A stretch of 64,000 bases of DNA from Cannabis sativa (lineage: Eukaryota > Streptophyta > Magnoliopsida > Rosales > Cannabaceae), in assembly GCF_029168945.1 (NCBI RefSeq), contig NC_083605.1, positions 41,713,659-41,777,658 on the forward strand, read 5' to 3'. Below, in pieces: positions 44,666-56,982 of this stretch. A program made the translations under genes and the position numbers. The notes under the pieces were generated by a model that saw only the letters and a list, made by a program, of their open reading frames with translations, made no database searches and was not told the DNA's origin. Position 1 is the stretch's first letter. Each line of letters begins with the position of its first letter.

Positions 44666-47600
44666 TTCTATCTTGGACCACCACTACTAATTTAACTCTA
44701 AGTCAGATTTGCCCATACAAGTGGGAGATTTCTAAGATTGAGGATTTATATCAATTGGGAATAGAATTTCAGGATTATAATCATATGCGTCATTTAATTT
44801 CTTAAGAGAAAATATAGAATGACATGAAATGATTTATAGACCATTCATCCAATGATATGTTTTGAAGCTAATTCGAAATGAATAAGCTAAGAGGAATAAT
44901 GATAATTTCCTTTATAAATCCACTAGGGATTTATCTCATTAGATAAACATGCCAAGTTAGACCAACAATGAAGATTCGAAATTAAACTACAACTTAATAA
45001 CAGAAAATAACATGGTTCAATATAAATTCATACACAATTCAGAAATTATAAACATATAGCAAGTAGGAATGACAAGTGAAAATACTAAAACATACAATCC
45101 TAAATAATTTCCAAGGTTTTCAACAAACTGATATCAGTGTCCCGTTTAGGCGAGAGTCAAAGCTACCATCCATTGAATAGAGTTGTCAGCTCATCTAAAA
45201 TGTTAAACATTCTAGCAACCTTTTATTCGATCAAGATTGGAATTCAGCGTTGTCCCGTTTAGGCGAGAGTCAAGGCAATTCTATCTTATGAGCTTCCACC
45301 ATTGTTTCGCAATTTGCAAGTCAAATATGGTCGCCACCATTAGGGTGATCCATACCATATAAAACACTTACAAACTACTTATCTTTTGAGATTAAACGGT
45401 GCAAAATCGCTAATGAACGTTCCTCCATTAGGGAGGATTACTCACTAAAACAAACGCGATGTAAAACCAACAATGGAGATCGAATATCTTAATAATAAAG
45501 CTCATTATCTAAAGAGAGTTGTATTTTCTTTGATTCTCTTTATTTAATCTATTTATTTTCAATATATATTTATTTAATTAAAATTTCCAATTTAGAATGA
45601 AAAATTAAATATAAATTTTAATTTAATATTTATAAATTTTACTTAGATGGATATAAAAAAAAATATAAATTATTTCCATCTTAGTAATAATGTCCAATAA
45701 ATATTTAGAAAAATATTCAATTTAAGTTGTTACATAATTAATTTAAATTAATTTACAACTCAAATTTAATTTTCTATAAATATATATTGTATTTCGAAAA
45801 ATTAAAGTATTCAAGGATACAATTTTCGAAAATGCATGTTAAAATAAAAAATTAATCCTGGAAAAATTATTCTAATTTAATGTTGGCCCAAAATTAATTA
45901 ATAAAATTAATTTACAACAAAAAATATAATTTTCCTATTTAATTAAATATATAAGAAAAATTTCAAATATTTAAGTATTATGATGAAAATCAACTTAAAT
46001 ATTAATTTTCTATTTAATTAATTACACTAGAAAAATACTTCAAGCAAAAATATCACCTATCTAGATTTTCCTTTGACTAATTAATTCAATTCCTAATAAT
46101 AATATTTTTAATTCATTTATTTTAAATTAATCAATAAATGAAAAAATCATTGATTTAAGTTGGTCCAAAAATTAATTAAAATAAATAACTAATTTACAAC
46201 TTAATCTATTTTTCAAGATAACATTCGAAATTCCAGCATTTAAGAAATGCAATTTCAAAATTTGATTAATAAAATAAAGAAAAAAATATATTTTGAAAAA
46301 TTATTTAAATTTAGTTGAAAAAATAAATTTCAACTAAAAATGATTTTCTATTAATTAAGTGTCATGAAAAAAGAAATATTTAAGTATCATGATGAAAATC
46401 AACTTAGATATTTAATTTTCAAATTAATTAAATGTATTAAATTCAAGAAATAAATAATTAAGTGTAGAGAAGGCTTAATTATTAATCTCTAGTTTAATAC
46501 TAGGAAAAATATACTTAAAATAAATTGTACCAAACTTAATTATTTAAATAATTAATTTCACAATGTATAATATTTTCCTATTTAATATTAGAAATAATAA
46601 GTAGTCTAGAAATAACTATCTAGAAAATATCTGATTTGACTAAGTATATTTTCCACAAAATTTGAAAAAAAAATATTTAATTTAAGTTGTATGAGAAAAA
46701 ATCTAGAACTTAAATATTTTCAAATTTAAATTTAATTAAATATCAAAAATTAAGTTATAACCACTTAATTTGAAAATATTCCATTTTAAGTTAATATTCG
46801 AAAAGATATTAACTTAAAAAATATCTAAAATATTCCATTTTAAGTTAATATTCGAAAAGATATTAACCTAAAAAATATCTAAAGAATCTTAATAACCAAT
46901 GCCTAAAATTCCAAAAGATATTCAAATTTAATTTTGAAATTTTAAATCCAAAAGATATTCAAATTTAAGTTGATTAGCTAGAGATAACTAAATATCAACT
47001 TAAATAGGAATATTTAATGAAAAATTTAAATTAAGCTTCAGAAAGAATGTAGATGGTTATAATTCTATATTTAAATAAATACAAGAAAATACATATAGTT
47101 TAGCTTAGAATAAAATTCTTTAAACTATGATTTTCTTAAATTAATTTCAAAATAAATGAAATTAATTATGTTGCTAATAAATTTTATTAGGTTAAACTAC
47201 TTTAATTAACCTAGTACAGTTATTCAAATCAGGCAAATGGGCCTTCGCAATTGGGGTGGTTCATGTGAGGGGGTGCTGGGTTCAGTATGTCGTACCCACT
47301 ACTATGGCTCCCAACTCTCACACAAGGCCCAAAAGAGAGGAATTTAACCTTAAAATGAACAACTGTTATTAATTGAATAGGCCCTAAAACTAAATGGGCC
47401 TAAATAAAATCTATCAAGAACTATAACATTTTATTTAGCAACAATAACCTATATGCCTCTATAATGAAATTAAACACATAGGCTCACACAGGCACACTTT
47501 GGATGGGTCCTATCATGTTGCTAGGTCATACACAGATGGAAGAAGATTGTAAATATACATGTTATAAATTATTTACTTGACCAAGGGAGCCATCAGATCA

Positions 47601-48767
47601 TTAGATCTAGCAAAAAGTTAACCATGGCTATTTGCAATCAAGGAATAATAGGTTTTGAAAACTTACAAACAAGCTAAAACACATACTCCTGCAACAAGGT
47701 TAGCTGGATAGTTGAATGTAGGATTTATTTAATTTTAAATAAATAATTTCGAAAAATTAATTAATTAAATAAATAAATAATTTATTTTCGAAAATTTAAA
47801 AAAAAATTGAAAAATTTCGAAATTTCAAAAAAATATTTAAAATTAAACCTACAATTTTGAAAAATTAGGTTTCAACCAACCTAAATATCATTTTAAAATT
47901 TGCTAACTACTTTTAAAAATTTAAAAAAAGATAAATGAATACCTTTTTCAGATTTTAAATGTAATTTAAATAAATAAAATAACCAAATTTAAAAGTTAGC
48001 AAAATATCTTTCATCTATTTAAAATTACATGATTATAGTTATCTTATTTTAAATTTAAATAAGGTCAAATTATTTAAAAAGAAAATTAATTTAAAAATTT
48101 AAAATCCGACCTTAAATTTAAAAATAAGATAAGATATAATCAAATTAAAAAATAAGATAGATAATTAAGCAAAAAAGATAGATACTTACTATTTTTAAAT
48201 TTAAATTACACTAATATCATGAATTAAATTTAAAAAATATTAATAAATTTCATTATGATAATTAGAATTGAATTAGGAATAGTAAATGTATAAATACAGA
48301 ACTACACAAAAAATAAGAAGTTAAATCCATGAAAAGCATGAAAAAACGAAGAAAAACGAAAAAAATGCGAGCTGTACGGACGGTATGTTGTGCATACTCG
48401 TCCGCGCGCGCACTGGGGCTGTTTGGGCATGGTTTCTCGGCGCAGGGCAAATCTGCATGATTTCCGCGCGCGCAGGAGGCCTTCAGCTCAACCCCGATTT
48501 TTTTTCGAAACTTCAAAAAATCATAACTAACTAAAATTAAATCGAAATTGAGTTCTGTAAAAAAGTAACTTGCTTAATTTTTTCCATACTATCCAATAAA
48601 AATAATTCCAGAAACAGATATTCAATTATTTTTCACGAAAATTCACAAACATCAATCAATCATCAAATAACACTCAATACAACATGATACCATCCAAAAC
48701 ATCAAACAATCGTTTTAAAGTCCAAATTTCTTGCAAGTAAATCAATTACCATGGCTTTGAGGCTAGT
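44666..48767 (-). other. Non-coding leader of EF
   Basis: 4.1 kb, AT-rich, no ORF. It lacks part of the distal leader near 44915 that BC and X have. Hairpin-type motifs at about 45139, 45250, 45330 and 45421, the conserved block 47243-47340, a GC-rich island with CGCGCGCGC runs at about 48365-48500, and a degenerate PBS at 48754-48765. Confidence 0.65.
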
Positions 48768-50646
48768 TGTTATAAGTTATTTTACCAGGATCTTAGATCT
48801 ACTCACAAGTATGTTGATTAACACCCTAAATATGAACTTTCTAAAACGATGAAATAAACACATAAAGTTTAGGAAACCTTACATTGGGTGCAGCGGAATA
48901 ATATGATTCCTTCCGTTCAGATATCAGTCCTTGATTCCTTTCTGTAGCAGAGCATTATCAATATCTGAACCTGGATCTCTTTCTCTGATTCTTTGGTGCT
49001 GAAAACTCCTTCTTGCTGAAAGTCTTTCTTCACGATCTTCCTCACTATGGTTGAGGTATCAATTGCTGTGTGTGGGCACTATTCCCACACTAAGAATTTT
49101 GAAATTGAAGAGGGAAGAGAGAGAAGAAGTGGCAGCTAAAGATAGGGAGAGAGAAAGGGTTAGGCTTTTCTGAATCAGAAGTGTAATTTTCGTGAAGCCT
49201 TCACTATCTATTTATAGCATTCCACTAGGGTTAGGTTTGAATTATTTGGCATTAAAATAATGAAAATATCAATTTAAATTCCCTACAAAAGTGGCCAGCC
49301 CTATACAAGTGGATTTGGGCCTCACTTTTTGCAATTTTGCAGTTTTATCTTTTCTGCATCTAATTTTCTCAAAAACGCAAATTTTCTAATTCAACCATTT
49401 AAATGCCAATTCTAACTATTTAATAACTATAAATAATTATTAAATAATATTGTCATTTATCATATTTATTAATTGAACCATACAAAGTATCATAATTAAC
49501 AAATATGCCCCTAAAACTCTTTCTTTACAATTTCGCCCTTACTTAGTGAAAAATTGATAAATAGACATAGTCTAATTTGAGAATTATAATTGATTAATCA
49601 AAACGAATTACATGAGTCTTACAAGCAATATTATCTCAACTAGTGCGGGGACCATGGGTCTATATAACCGAGCTTCCAATCAGCAGATCAAGAATTTATA
49701 ACCTAAATTCATTGACTTATTAATTCTTCGTTGAATCCATGCATAGAACTTAGAATTGCACTCTCAGTATATAGAATGCTCTATATGTTCCACAATAAAG
49801 ACACATCATTAGTTATCCATTGTTATAATCCTAATTTGATCAATGATCCTCTATATGAATGATCTACAGTGTAAAGGGATTAGATTACCGTTACACCCTA
49901 CAATGTATTTTAATCCTTAAAACACTTAACCCCGTATAAATGATATTTCAGCTTATGTGAAATGAGATCTCCACCATTTATTTTTGTTTGGTCAAGCTCG
50001 AAGGAGATCATCCTTTACTTACTATTCGCCAGATAGAAGCTATAAATCCCATGTTTATGTTAGCGCTCCCACTCAATTGCACAACCGTGTTCCCAAAATG
50101 TACGTATCACCCTGACCTAAAAGAAGGTTTACCTAACAAATCAAAGAACACGAAAAGCCTCTCGAGATTGAACGTAATCATAACAGGATTAAGATCATTT
50201 GATCTAGGATCAACTAGGCGATATTGACTTGAATAGATATTACGGTAAGTTTAATAAATGTAAGTCAAAGTTCAATATCGGTCCCTTCCGATGCATACTC
50301 CATGCAGCCAACCTGAGCTTTACTTTAACCAATGCTCTGGAAAGAACATAGCATTTCTCCAAATGCAACTAAACTCTGTTGAAGATTATCATATCAGTAA
50401 AACCCTATGTTTGATAAATCTAGGAAACTTTATTCACATAGTCATGTTTACTTTCCAATGTGTTGACAGTACAATAAACAGGATCAAGTATGTGAAAAGG
50501 GTTTCAGATGAATTCATACATTATATACATATAATCATGAAATAAATCATGTGAACCATGCAACATTAAATGTTATTTATGATCTATATTAATAAGTAAA
50601 TTTGATTATATTGAAATGAGTTTTATTTAGGGCATAAAACCCAACA
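48768..50646 (-). repeat. Copia LTR F (5' LTR of EF)
   Basis: 1879 bp. Left end TGTTATAAG (TGTTGGAAA in relatives), right end CCAACA. Minus-strand TATAAATA at 49209-49216. Partner of LTR E. Confidence 0.9.
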
Positions 50647-50651
50647 GACAC

Positions 50652-51276
50652 GTGGACTCCACTTGGAGCATCTGTTCGGAACGATATGCCGAGCAGGATG
50701 CCTCCCATGCACATCCAGAATAGAATACTCAACGAGCTGTGCCGAATGATCAACACTTAGCGAATGCAGCTTAACGCATCATAAATCACCAGCTCAATCC
50801 CTACTACTCAGGGATCAACTTACGTGGATGTGGCACACACACGATACCACTATCAGTGTATTCAGCCTTAATCCCACGATCCTTGCATTCAGCATTGATC
50901 ACACGATCTTTCTATTTATGTACATTGTAACGAGAGAGGAAACTCTTCCTCCTCAAGTTTCCAGCCCTATAAATAGTGAGGAATGTTCACTGGGCAAAGG
51001 GACTAAGAAATTATAAGCTGTAACGCAGTAAGCTAAGGCTATCTAAGAATTATATATTCAGAGATACTATTGTAAGAGCTATAAGAAAAGGAAACTTCTT
51101 CCTTGTTCTTAAGTCAATAAAAATAACGAGGATTAGGCTATTACCGAACTGCTCGGGGCTGAACCTCTATAAAATTTATGTGTCTTGTTATTGCTTTATT
51201 ATATATTCTCATTACGACATATCGTTTATCGCTTATCAAAAAGACTCATTGTCGTTGGCTAAAAGCGAAGTCAACA
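50652..51276 (+). repeat. Tat-lineage plus-strand 5' LTR, main part
   Basis: Remaining 625 bp of the LTR begun at 31083; total about 675 bp. TATAAATA at 50968-50975 would drive rightward transcription into the gag relic. Ends GTCAACA, followed by TTTTGGTGGTTTCATTG, the usual leader of this lineage. Confidence 0.85.
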
Positions 51277-52694
51277 TTTTGGTGGTTTCATTGAGAGGAG
51301 AATCACAGATCGCTCTTTTCAATATTCGACACGATGGTACAAACTCGTAGAGGCTTGTCTGACCCAGCAAGCTCACAGACACTGGATCTGACATTGCAGG
51401 ACCCAGGGAGTTCAAGGGTTCCACCCGCTGTCAATCTTGGACAGACGGGAAGCATGGTGAATGGTGGGACAACTCCTATTACTGAAACTGAGCCTGGTGT
51501 GCAAGAGACTGGGAATAACGTTTCCGCACACAGCTAGGGCGTTCATAACACGACTATTCCACCAGGCATTAACGCCCAAACGACCATCGGAGACGCAACC
51601 GAATTGCACAATCTCCGCGATGCGCTCGGACTCATGTAGGGTCACAGTAATACTCTGCATCATGATCAGGAGGAATTACGTGCCGCAGTAAACCTCGCGT
51701 TTGACGAACAGAGGCGTATGTTCACCGAATGGAGGGACAAAGAGATGGAGGCATTAAGGGCTCACCATGAAGAAATCGAAGATTGTAGTCGACAAGCTAC
51801 TGTGCTGATACGAAGAGCCTATCAGACTGTAGGCCAATAACCGCCGAGCGTCATTCCCCTGGGAGAAACGGAGGATGACCCGACGATGAATGCCTCCCAG
51901 ACAACCAACGGTCAGCCGTCCAATCCCCGGTCATGACTTCCACTCGTGGGCCAAGAGGTAGGCGGGGAGACCTTGTCTGGGAATTCATCAGGAGGAGCCA
52001 TGCTCGACGGATACACGCATAATAATGGAGCCATTTCACCTGTCAACCAAGCGAACCAATCGCTAAGGCAGCCAAGTTCTTCTGTGTTCGATAGGCTGGG
52101 AACAACCCATGACCTAAGGGACGATCTAAATAGAAGAAGGGGAACAGACGAGCATAATACTACAACGATCGTGCAGCCCAGAGCCCCTACTCAAATCCTC
52201 GCTCAGAAAGACGCTGACGTAATCCAACCCGACCAAAAGGCCAATCAAGTCAGCCCAGCCGTACAGGCCAAGCTCGAAGAACTGAAGAATATGATTCATG
52301 GCATGGCCAAGCTCCCTTCTCACCAGAGATCAATCTCCTGCCACTACCCCACAAGTTCAAGATGCCAACGTGGAAGATGTACAATGGGAGAGAAGATCCT
52401 CTCTCCCATCTCAAGTATTTTGAGATGCAAATGGATTTACAAGGAGTGCGAGGGGATGTATGCTGCAGAATCTTCCCTGCCACTCTGTCGGAAGCCGCAC
52501 AACAACGGTATTTCAAGTTGGCTCATGGAAAGTTTAGTTCATGGAAAACCTTCTCTTCGGAATTCCATGCACAATTCTCTTCCTCAAGCCAGCTCCCATT
52601 TCATCTAGGAGATTTGGTCGAAGTAAAACAGCGACCAGGCGAGCCACTCCGGGCATACATCAGCAGATTCATGACGGAAGCTGTTGTCGAGTGA
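51277..52694 (+). pseudogene. Tat-lineage gag relic
   Basis: An ATG at 51334 (MVQTRRG) begins a 67-codon frame, followed by stop-ridden sequence. A clearer gag segment is 52362-52694 (110 codons) with the retrotransposon gag pattern: YNGREDPLSHLKYFE, then CRIFPATLSEAAQQRYFKL, and PLRAYISRFMTEA. The zinc knuckle, protease and pol that should follow are absent, because the sequence switches to unrelated DNA after about 52690. Confidence 0.8.
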
Positions 52695-53560
52695 ATTTCG
52701 CAACACCAAATTATATAGTATTATTAATAATCAAGAAGAAATTTATATGGAAAGACAAGTGCGAGTATTCGACCTAGAATGGCGAGAACTCGACTGGGAA
52801 TGAGAAACAATCAATGAGGGCTGGAAAATAACAATTAGAGAGAGAATTATAGTGGTTCAGTCAGATTATGATCTGCTTAGTCCACTGTAGCAAGGGATTC
52901 ATAGGTGGCATTTCATGGTGGATCACCCTTTTATATACAAAGCAGGTGTCCAATTGGTTACACAAGGATCTCATTCATTGTTAATCCATTATTTACATAT
53001 TGAATTACAATAATTAAAACCAAGCAACTTTAACATTAATAAATGAACGACAGTTACTAAGTCCATCAACGTATGCGTCTTCCGCATCTGCGAGTTGACT
53101 GTTCATGTTCCGTTGTTGAGCTCGCAGGGTCATCAGTACGTTTGGAACGTCTGTGCCCTTAGGTAATCGCCTCTTGCAGACATCGAATGTCGAGCTGATA
53201 GAACCTAGACATGCGAGTCTATATCGGTTTATCAAGGCTATTGGGTCGTTGGGATCAAATCACATCATAGAGAGTTGGTCTCTATGCTTTCGCAGAAGTA
53301 TAGAGAGGATACTCGCATACGTCCTGACACATGCGAATTTGATCCATCCTGTATAATGCGAGTTAAAGTTATGCGATCCGACATAGGTTGTACTCGCAGT
53401 ATCTCGCTGGTTTTATCCTGGGCGAGGTCTAAACTTCGAGAAGTCTCTCATGGACATTTCAGCTTTCATTAGATATCTGAATGTACGTGTCCTTTAAATA
53501 GGAGTCTGGTCTCGAGTTTCTAGGTGAAAGAAATCTCACTATAACACATGCCCCTAGTTT
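52695..53560 (-). other. Unclassified repeat-like region, possible minus-strand LTR
   Basis: Starts abruptly inside the Tat gag. On the minus strand there is a strong TATATAAAAGGG (52926-52937) followed downstream by a stretch resembling LTR R/U5 sequence (about 52890-52740). From 53080 to 53560 the pentamer TCGCA/TGCGA occurs about ten times. No coding domain recognised. The boundaries are uncertain and I found no matching TSD, so the LTR reading is only a suggestion. Confidence 0.35.
52926..52937 (-). promoter_or_regulatory. Candidate TATA box
   Basis: TATATAAAAGGG on the minus strand, close to the plant consensus. Transcription would run toward 52700. Confidence 0.4.
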
Positions 53561-54300
53561 TGCGATGTGACAGGTGCGGTCACAGAGGGAAACTATTGCT
53601 CGAGAGACAGGTGAAGGGTTGTCACGAGGAGATGACCTTTTGGTTGTCCCATCGAGGGTGTCAAAAAATGACGGCTGTAATTATTACTTTTTATTGCATT
53701 TATGGTGCCACGTCACAAAACTCCTCTGTTTTCGTGTAGGCGTGGCCATCGTTGGCCGTTGGATTGGGCGACCTTAGGCATTCCGGTTGCCACGTGTTGT
53801 GATCTCAATTATTAAGGGATATGGGTATTTAAACCCTTTGATACGAATCAAAACCTCCATTTTTTCCCTCTTGTTCTTAACTTCCTCCTTCCCTCCTTTG
53901 CAGAGATTTCAAAACCACCTTCGTATTTTGCCTAGATTTCTACCGTTCTTTCCAAAATATCCTCAATCTCAGAAGTGACCGAGGGCAATCGCAGGAACAA
54001 TTTGTTAAAACTAAAGGTTAGTTTCGAGTGTCATTGTATTTTTTGTTTTTTGTGTTTGAGAAAGAATGTTTTTCTGGGTTTTTGTATTTTGAGGTTCTTT
54101 AGGAATGTATGTTTGTAAGGGATATGTATGAGGTTACGTTTTTTGGGTAAAAAGCTGGGTAATCTTATGAAAAATGACCTGTAAATTGGAATAACCGCAT
54201 ACTGTGTAAGAAATATTTAAATAGGCACTGTTTCATACTTTGAACACTCGCGGGTATTCGGATGAACAGTTTGAATACTCGCACACTGACAGAACTTATT
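53561..54300 (+). other. Unclassified region with promoter-like and 5'-leader-like features
   Basis: GTATTTAAACCC at 53826-53837, followed by a pyrimidine-rich leader (about 53858-53905) and a donor-like AAAG|GTTAG near 54016, resembles the start of a transcription unit. No ATG-led ORF with recognisable similarity follows before the gypsy2 insertion at 54301; the 63-codon frame at 53787 spans the leader and is unconvincing. It could be part of the element at 52695 or a captured promoter. Confidence 0.3.
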
Positions 54301-56656
54301 TGTAATACCTAGAATTAAGAAAAGGATTAGCAAAACCCTAATTAGATAATTGTTAGTTAATTGAGGAATTATATTATTATATAGTTCAATATATGTGAAA
54401 TTATATGAAATTTAACATGTTAAAGACCCCGTTGGTGAGCCAGGGGCATTTTGGTAATTATGACCCGAGAAGGGTAAATTGTTGAGATTAATTTAATTAC
54501 GTGTTTAATAGAACTATATTATCATATAGTATGCCTGTGTTGTCTTTTCAGGTGTGTTCTGACAGGTTGGCGCGGTATAGTCACACCCGGGAATTTCGGC
54601 CCGAACCGAGTTCGGGCCAGAAATGTAAATTGAATTGATTATTTGGCATTTTATTTGATAATATGATATCTGAAATTTATTTGGCAATATTTGAGTGTGA
54701 AATGGCATTTATGCCCTTAAAAAGGAATATTATGGTTTTTTAGCCCTAAGGGCAAAATGGTAATTTGACCATAAGGGATTTACTTTGAATTAAACGATTT
54801 TTGGAAAGAAAAGCATTTATTTTTCTGGGTTACTCTCTCTCTCACCCGAACTCTCTCTTTCCCTAAAGCCCTTTTGGTTTTCAAAGTATATTTGTGGAGA
54901 ATTGCTTAAAAATTGGGTGTGAATTGGAGCTTTGGATTGTGGTTTCTTGAGCTTGAAGTCTAGGTAACTCTTGCTGAGTTTTTATTGAATTTTAATTAGT
55001 GGAATCTTGCTGAAATTGTTGTGAAAATGCATGAATTAGTTGATATGTTCTTGCTCATGCATGTTTCTAAGCTTGGTGTTTAATCTTGATGATTTTTGGT
55101 AAGAAAATGCATGATTTATGTTGTTGAGCTTGTATTATGATTATAGGCTATTTTCTAGGTTGGAATCATGTGTTCTGAGGATGTTTTTACTGCTGGAAAT
55201 TGTTTGGGTTATTGGAGATGAAGCTCTTTTTCAAGAGCTTAAAGTTACTTAGTTAAAGCATGAATTTTATGTTGTTTGAGTAATCTGAAATTGAGGAATT
55301 ATTATTGGAATTGATGCATGAAATAGGTTATTTTGACCCCTTAATAATTGTTAGTAACCTTATTTGATGATTTGAGATTTGGTTGTGAATTTGCAAAGAA
55401 AGATTGAGTTTTTGGGTTGAAATTCGAGTTGACCTTGCTGGTTTTCTGGGTTCTGCACCCAGATGCCGCGGCATGCTCTGGAGCATGCCGTGGCCCGCTC
55501 CTCTGAGTGGACCTGGGAATTGGTCCCAGGTGCCGCGGCATGGTCTGGGCATGCCGCGGCCCGCCCTCGTGATTTTTGGGCAGTTTGTGTTGAATTTTCG
55601 AAAATGCATAACTTTGTGATCCGAACTCCGATTCGGGAGTTCTTTATATCATTGGAAAGCTCGTTCCGAGCTCTGTATAATTATCTGAGTTATAAATGCC
55701 ATGTTAGAATTTTATGAGTTGGAAATCAGGGGTTAACCCTAAGTGTGAATTATCCCAGATTTGTGTGACTAGGATTACCGGCACCTGATCAGGAGCACCT
55801 GGGGATTCAGAATCTCCTTTTATAGCTGGACAACAGGTAAGACAGTAGTTTGCACGTAGAGTATGCGCGGTGGCGCTTATGTGAATATGATATGCATGAA
55901 TGTTTAGTAACCGGGATTAGGGTTATTACCCTAATAGGAACGGTCTGTTAGCCTAGGGTTATTACTCTAGTGGAATATGTGTATAATGCCATGCCATGTT
56001 AAATGAAATGAAATTTAAGGATTATGCGCTCAAGGCATAATCAGGTTGGACTCGGTACTCATAACCGAGATGAACCACTTCTAAGGCCTTAATGTAATTA
56101 GACGTGTGAGAGCAACACGTGGGTCTACGTCACGTAGATTTAATTAGATGTGTGAGCGCAACACATAGGTCTACGCCACGTAGACATAAATGGGCATGTT
56201 GATATAGTGATCAGGTCTGTGCTATACAGACATATATGTGAATAAGCATAATATATGTGTTATGATTTATACTGTCTTGCTGGGCTTGGCTCACGGGTGC
56301 TGTACTGTGCAGGAAAGGGTAAGGTAATAGCTGATCAGCCATGAGTTCCAGGAGCAGACGAAGAGTGTACATGTTCACGCCACTTCAGACCAAGCGGGTT
56401 ATGGGTCTAGCAGTGTTGACTTTTGTATTCTGTTTTGCCGCTTAGGTCGGCTAGTAAGAAAGAACTTGTAATAATTTTGTAAATATTTTTGGGATCCCAA
56501 CTATGTTTGAAAGGTTTAAATATATTACAAGTTTATTTTCAGTCTGTTTAATATAAAATTTAAATTCTGCGCTATTTTGAATTAGAAATCCCGGTTAGGG
56601 GATTAGGGTTTGATAATACTTTTTGGGTAGCGTGCCTAATTAGATAGGGCATTACA
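54301..56656 (+). repeat. gypsy2 5' LTR
   Basis: 2356 bp. Contains a palindromic GC cluster at 55463-55560 (ATGCCGCGGCAT at 55463-55474, TGCCGCGGCA at 55531-55540, and a third ATGCCGCGGC at 55551-55560), a donor-like CAACAG|GTAAG with the intron starting at 55837, and tandem hairpins at 56102-56184. Confidence 0.88.
56102..56184. repeat. Tandem hairpins in gypsy2 LTR
   Basis: Two units of two hairpins. Unit 1: ACGTGT-(7 nt)-ACACGT at 56102-56120 and TCTACGT-C-ACGTAGA at 56124-56138. Unit 2: ATGTGT-(7 nt)-ACACAT at 56148-56166 and TCTACG-CCA-CGTAGA at 56170-56184. The second base pair of the first hairpin changes C-G to T-A on both sides. Confidence 0.8.
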
Positions 56657-56659
56657 ATT

Positions 56660-56671
56660 TGGTATCAGAGC
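56660..56671 (+). promoter_or_regulatory. gypsy2 primer binding site
   Basis: TGGTATCAGAGC, four bases into the internal region; initiator-Met tRNA type. Confidence 0.92.
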
Positions 56672-56969
56672 GCCAAGGTTTTTAAAGTTCCTGTAGACCG
56701 GGCGAACATGTACATTCGTCGTCAGAGATAAGCTCGACTCATGGTGCAGTAAGTATTGAGAGTAAATACTTGACTGTATGTGTGATCGTCTGTTTACCGC
56801 TTTCCATTTTAGGCAGTATGCAAGCATCTAGAGTATGTATTATGTGATGCCATGCTATAAATGTTAATTATTATGTATATATGAATGAGGTAAATAGATG
56901 AGTTAGGGTTTAAGGCAATAAGTGCGTAAGTGTGGTATCAGTGCTTAACTCGCTGGGGTTGTTGATTTT

Positions 56970-56971
56970 AG
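56970..56971 (+). other. Candidate splice acceptor before gypsy2 gag
   Basis: GGTTGTTGATTTTAG|GGG, 12 nt before the gag ATG. With the donor at 55837 it defines a 1135-nt intron containing the LTR hairpins, the LTR end and the PBS. Confidence 0.45.
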
Positions 56972-56982
56972 GGGTACTAGTA

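Larger units (their letters stand above)
31288..50646 (-). mobile_element. Non-autonomous copia-type element EF, split by Tekay-2
   Basis: Minus strand. LTR E 31288-33149 (3') and LTR F 48768-50646 (5'). TSD GACAC at 31283-31287 (also 31128-31132) and 50647-50651. Net length without Tekay-2 is about 9.9 kb. Internal order in sense: degenerate PBS (48754-48765), leader (48767-44666), copia pol stub (44665-44342 and 34920-33150), polypurine tract. It is a sister copy of BC, with the same missing genes. Confidence 0.85.

Noticed and set aside
51946..52608. 220-codon plus-strand ORF as an independent gene
   Set aside because: It overlaps the Tat gag core in a different frame; the gag frame 52362-52694 has the recognisable motif pattern.
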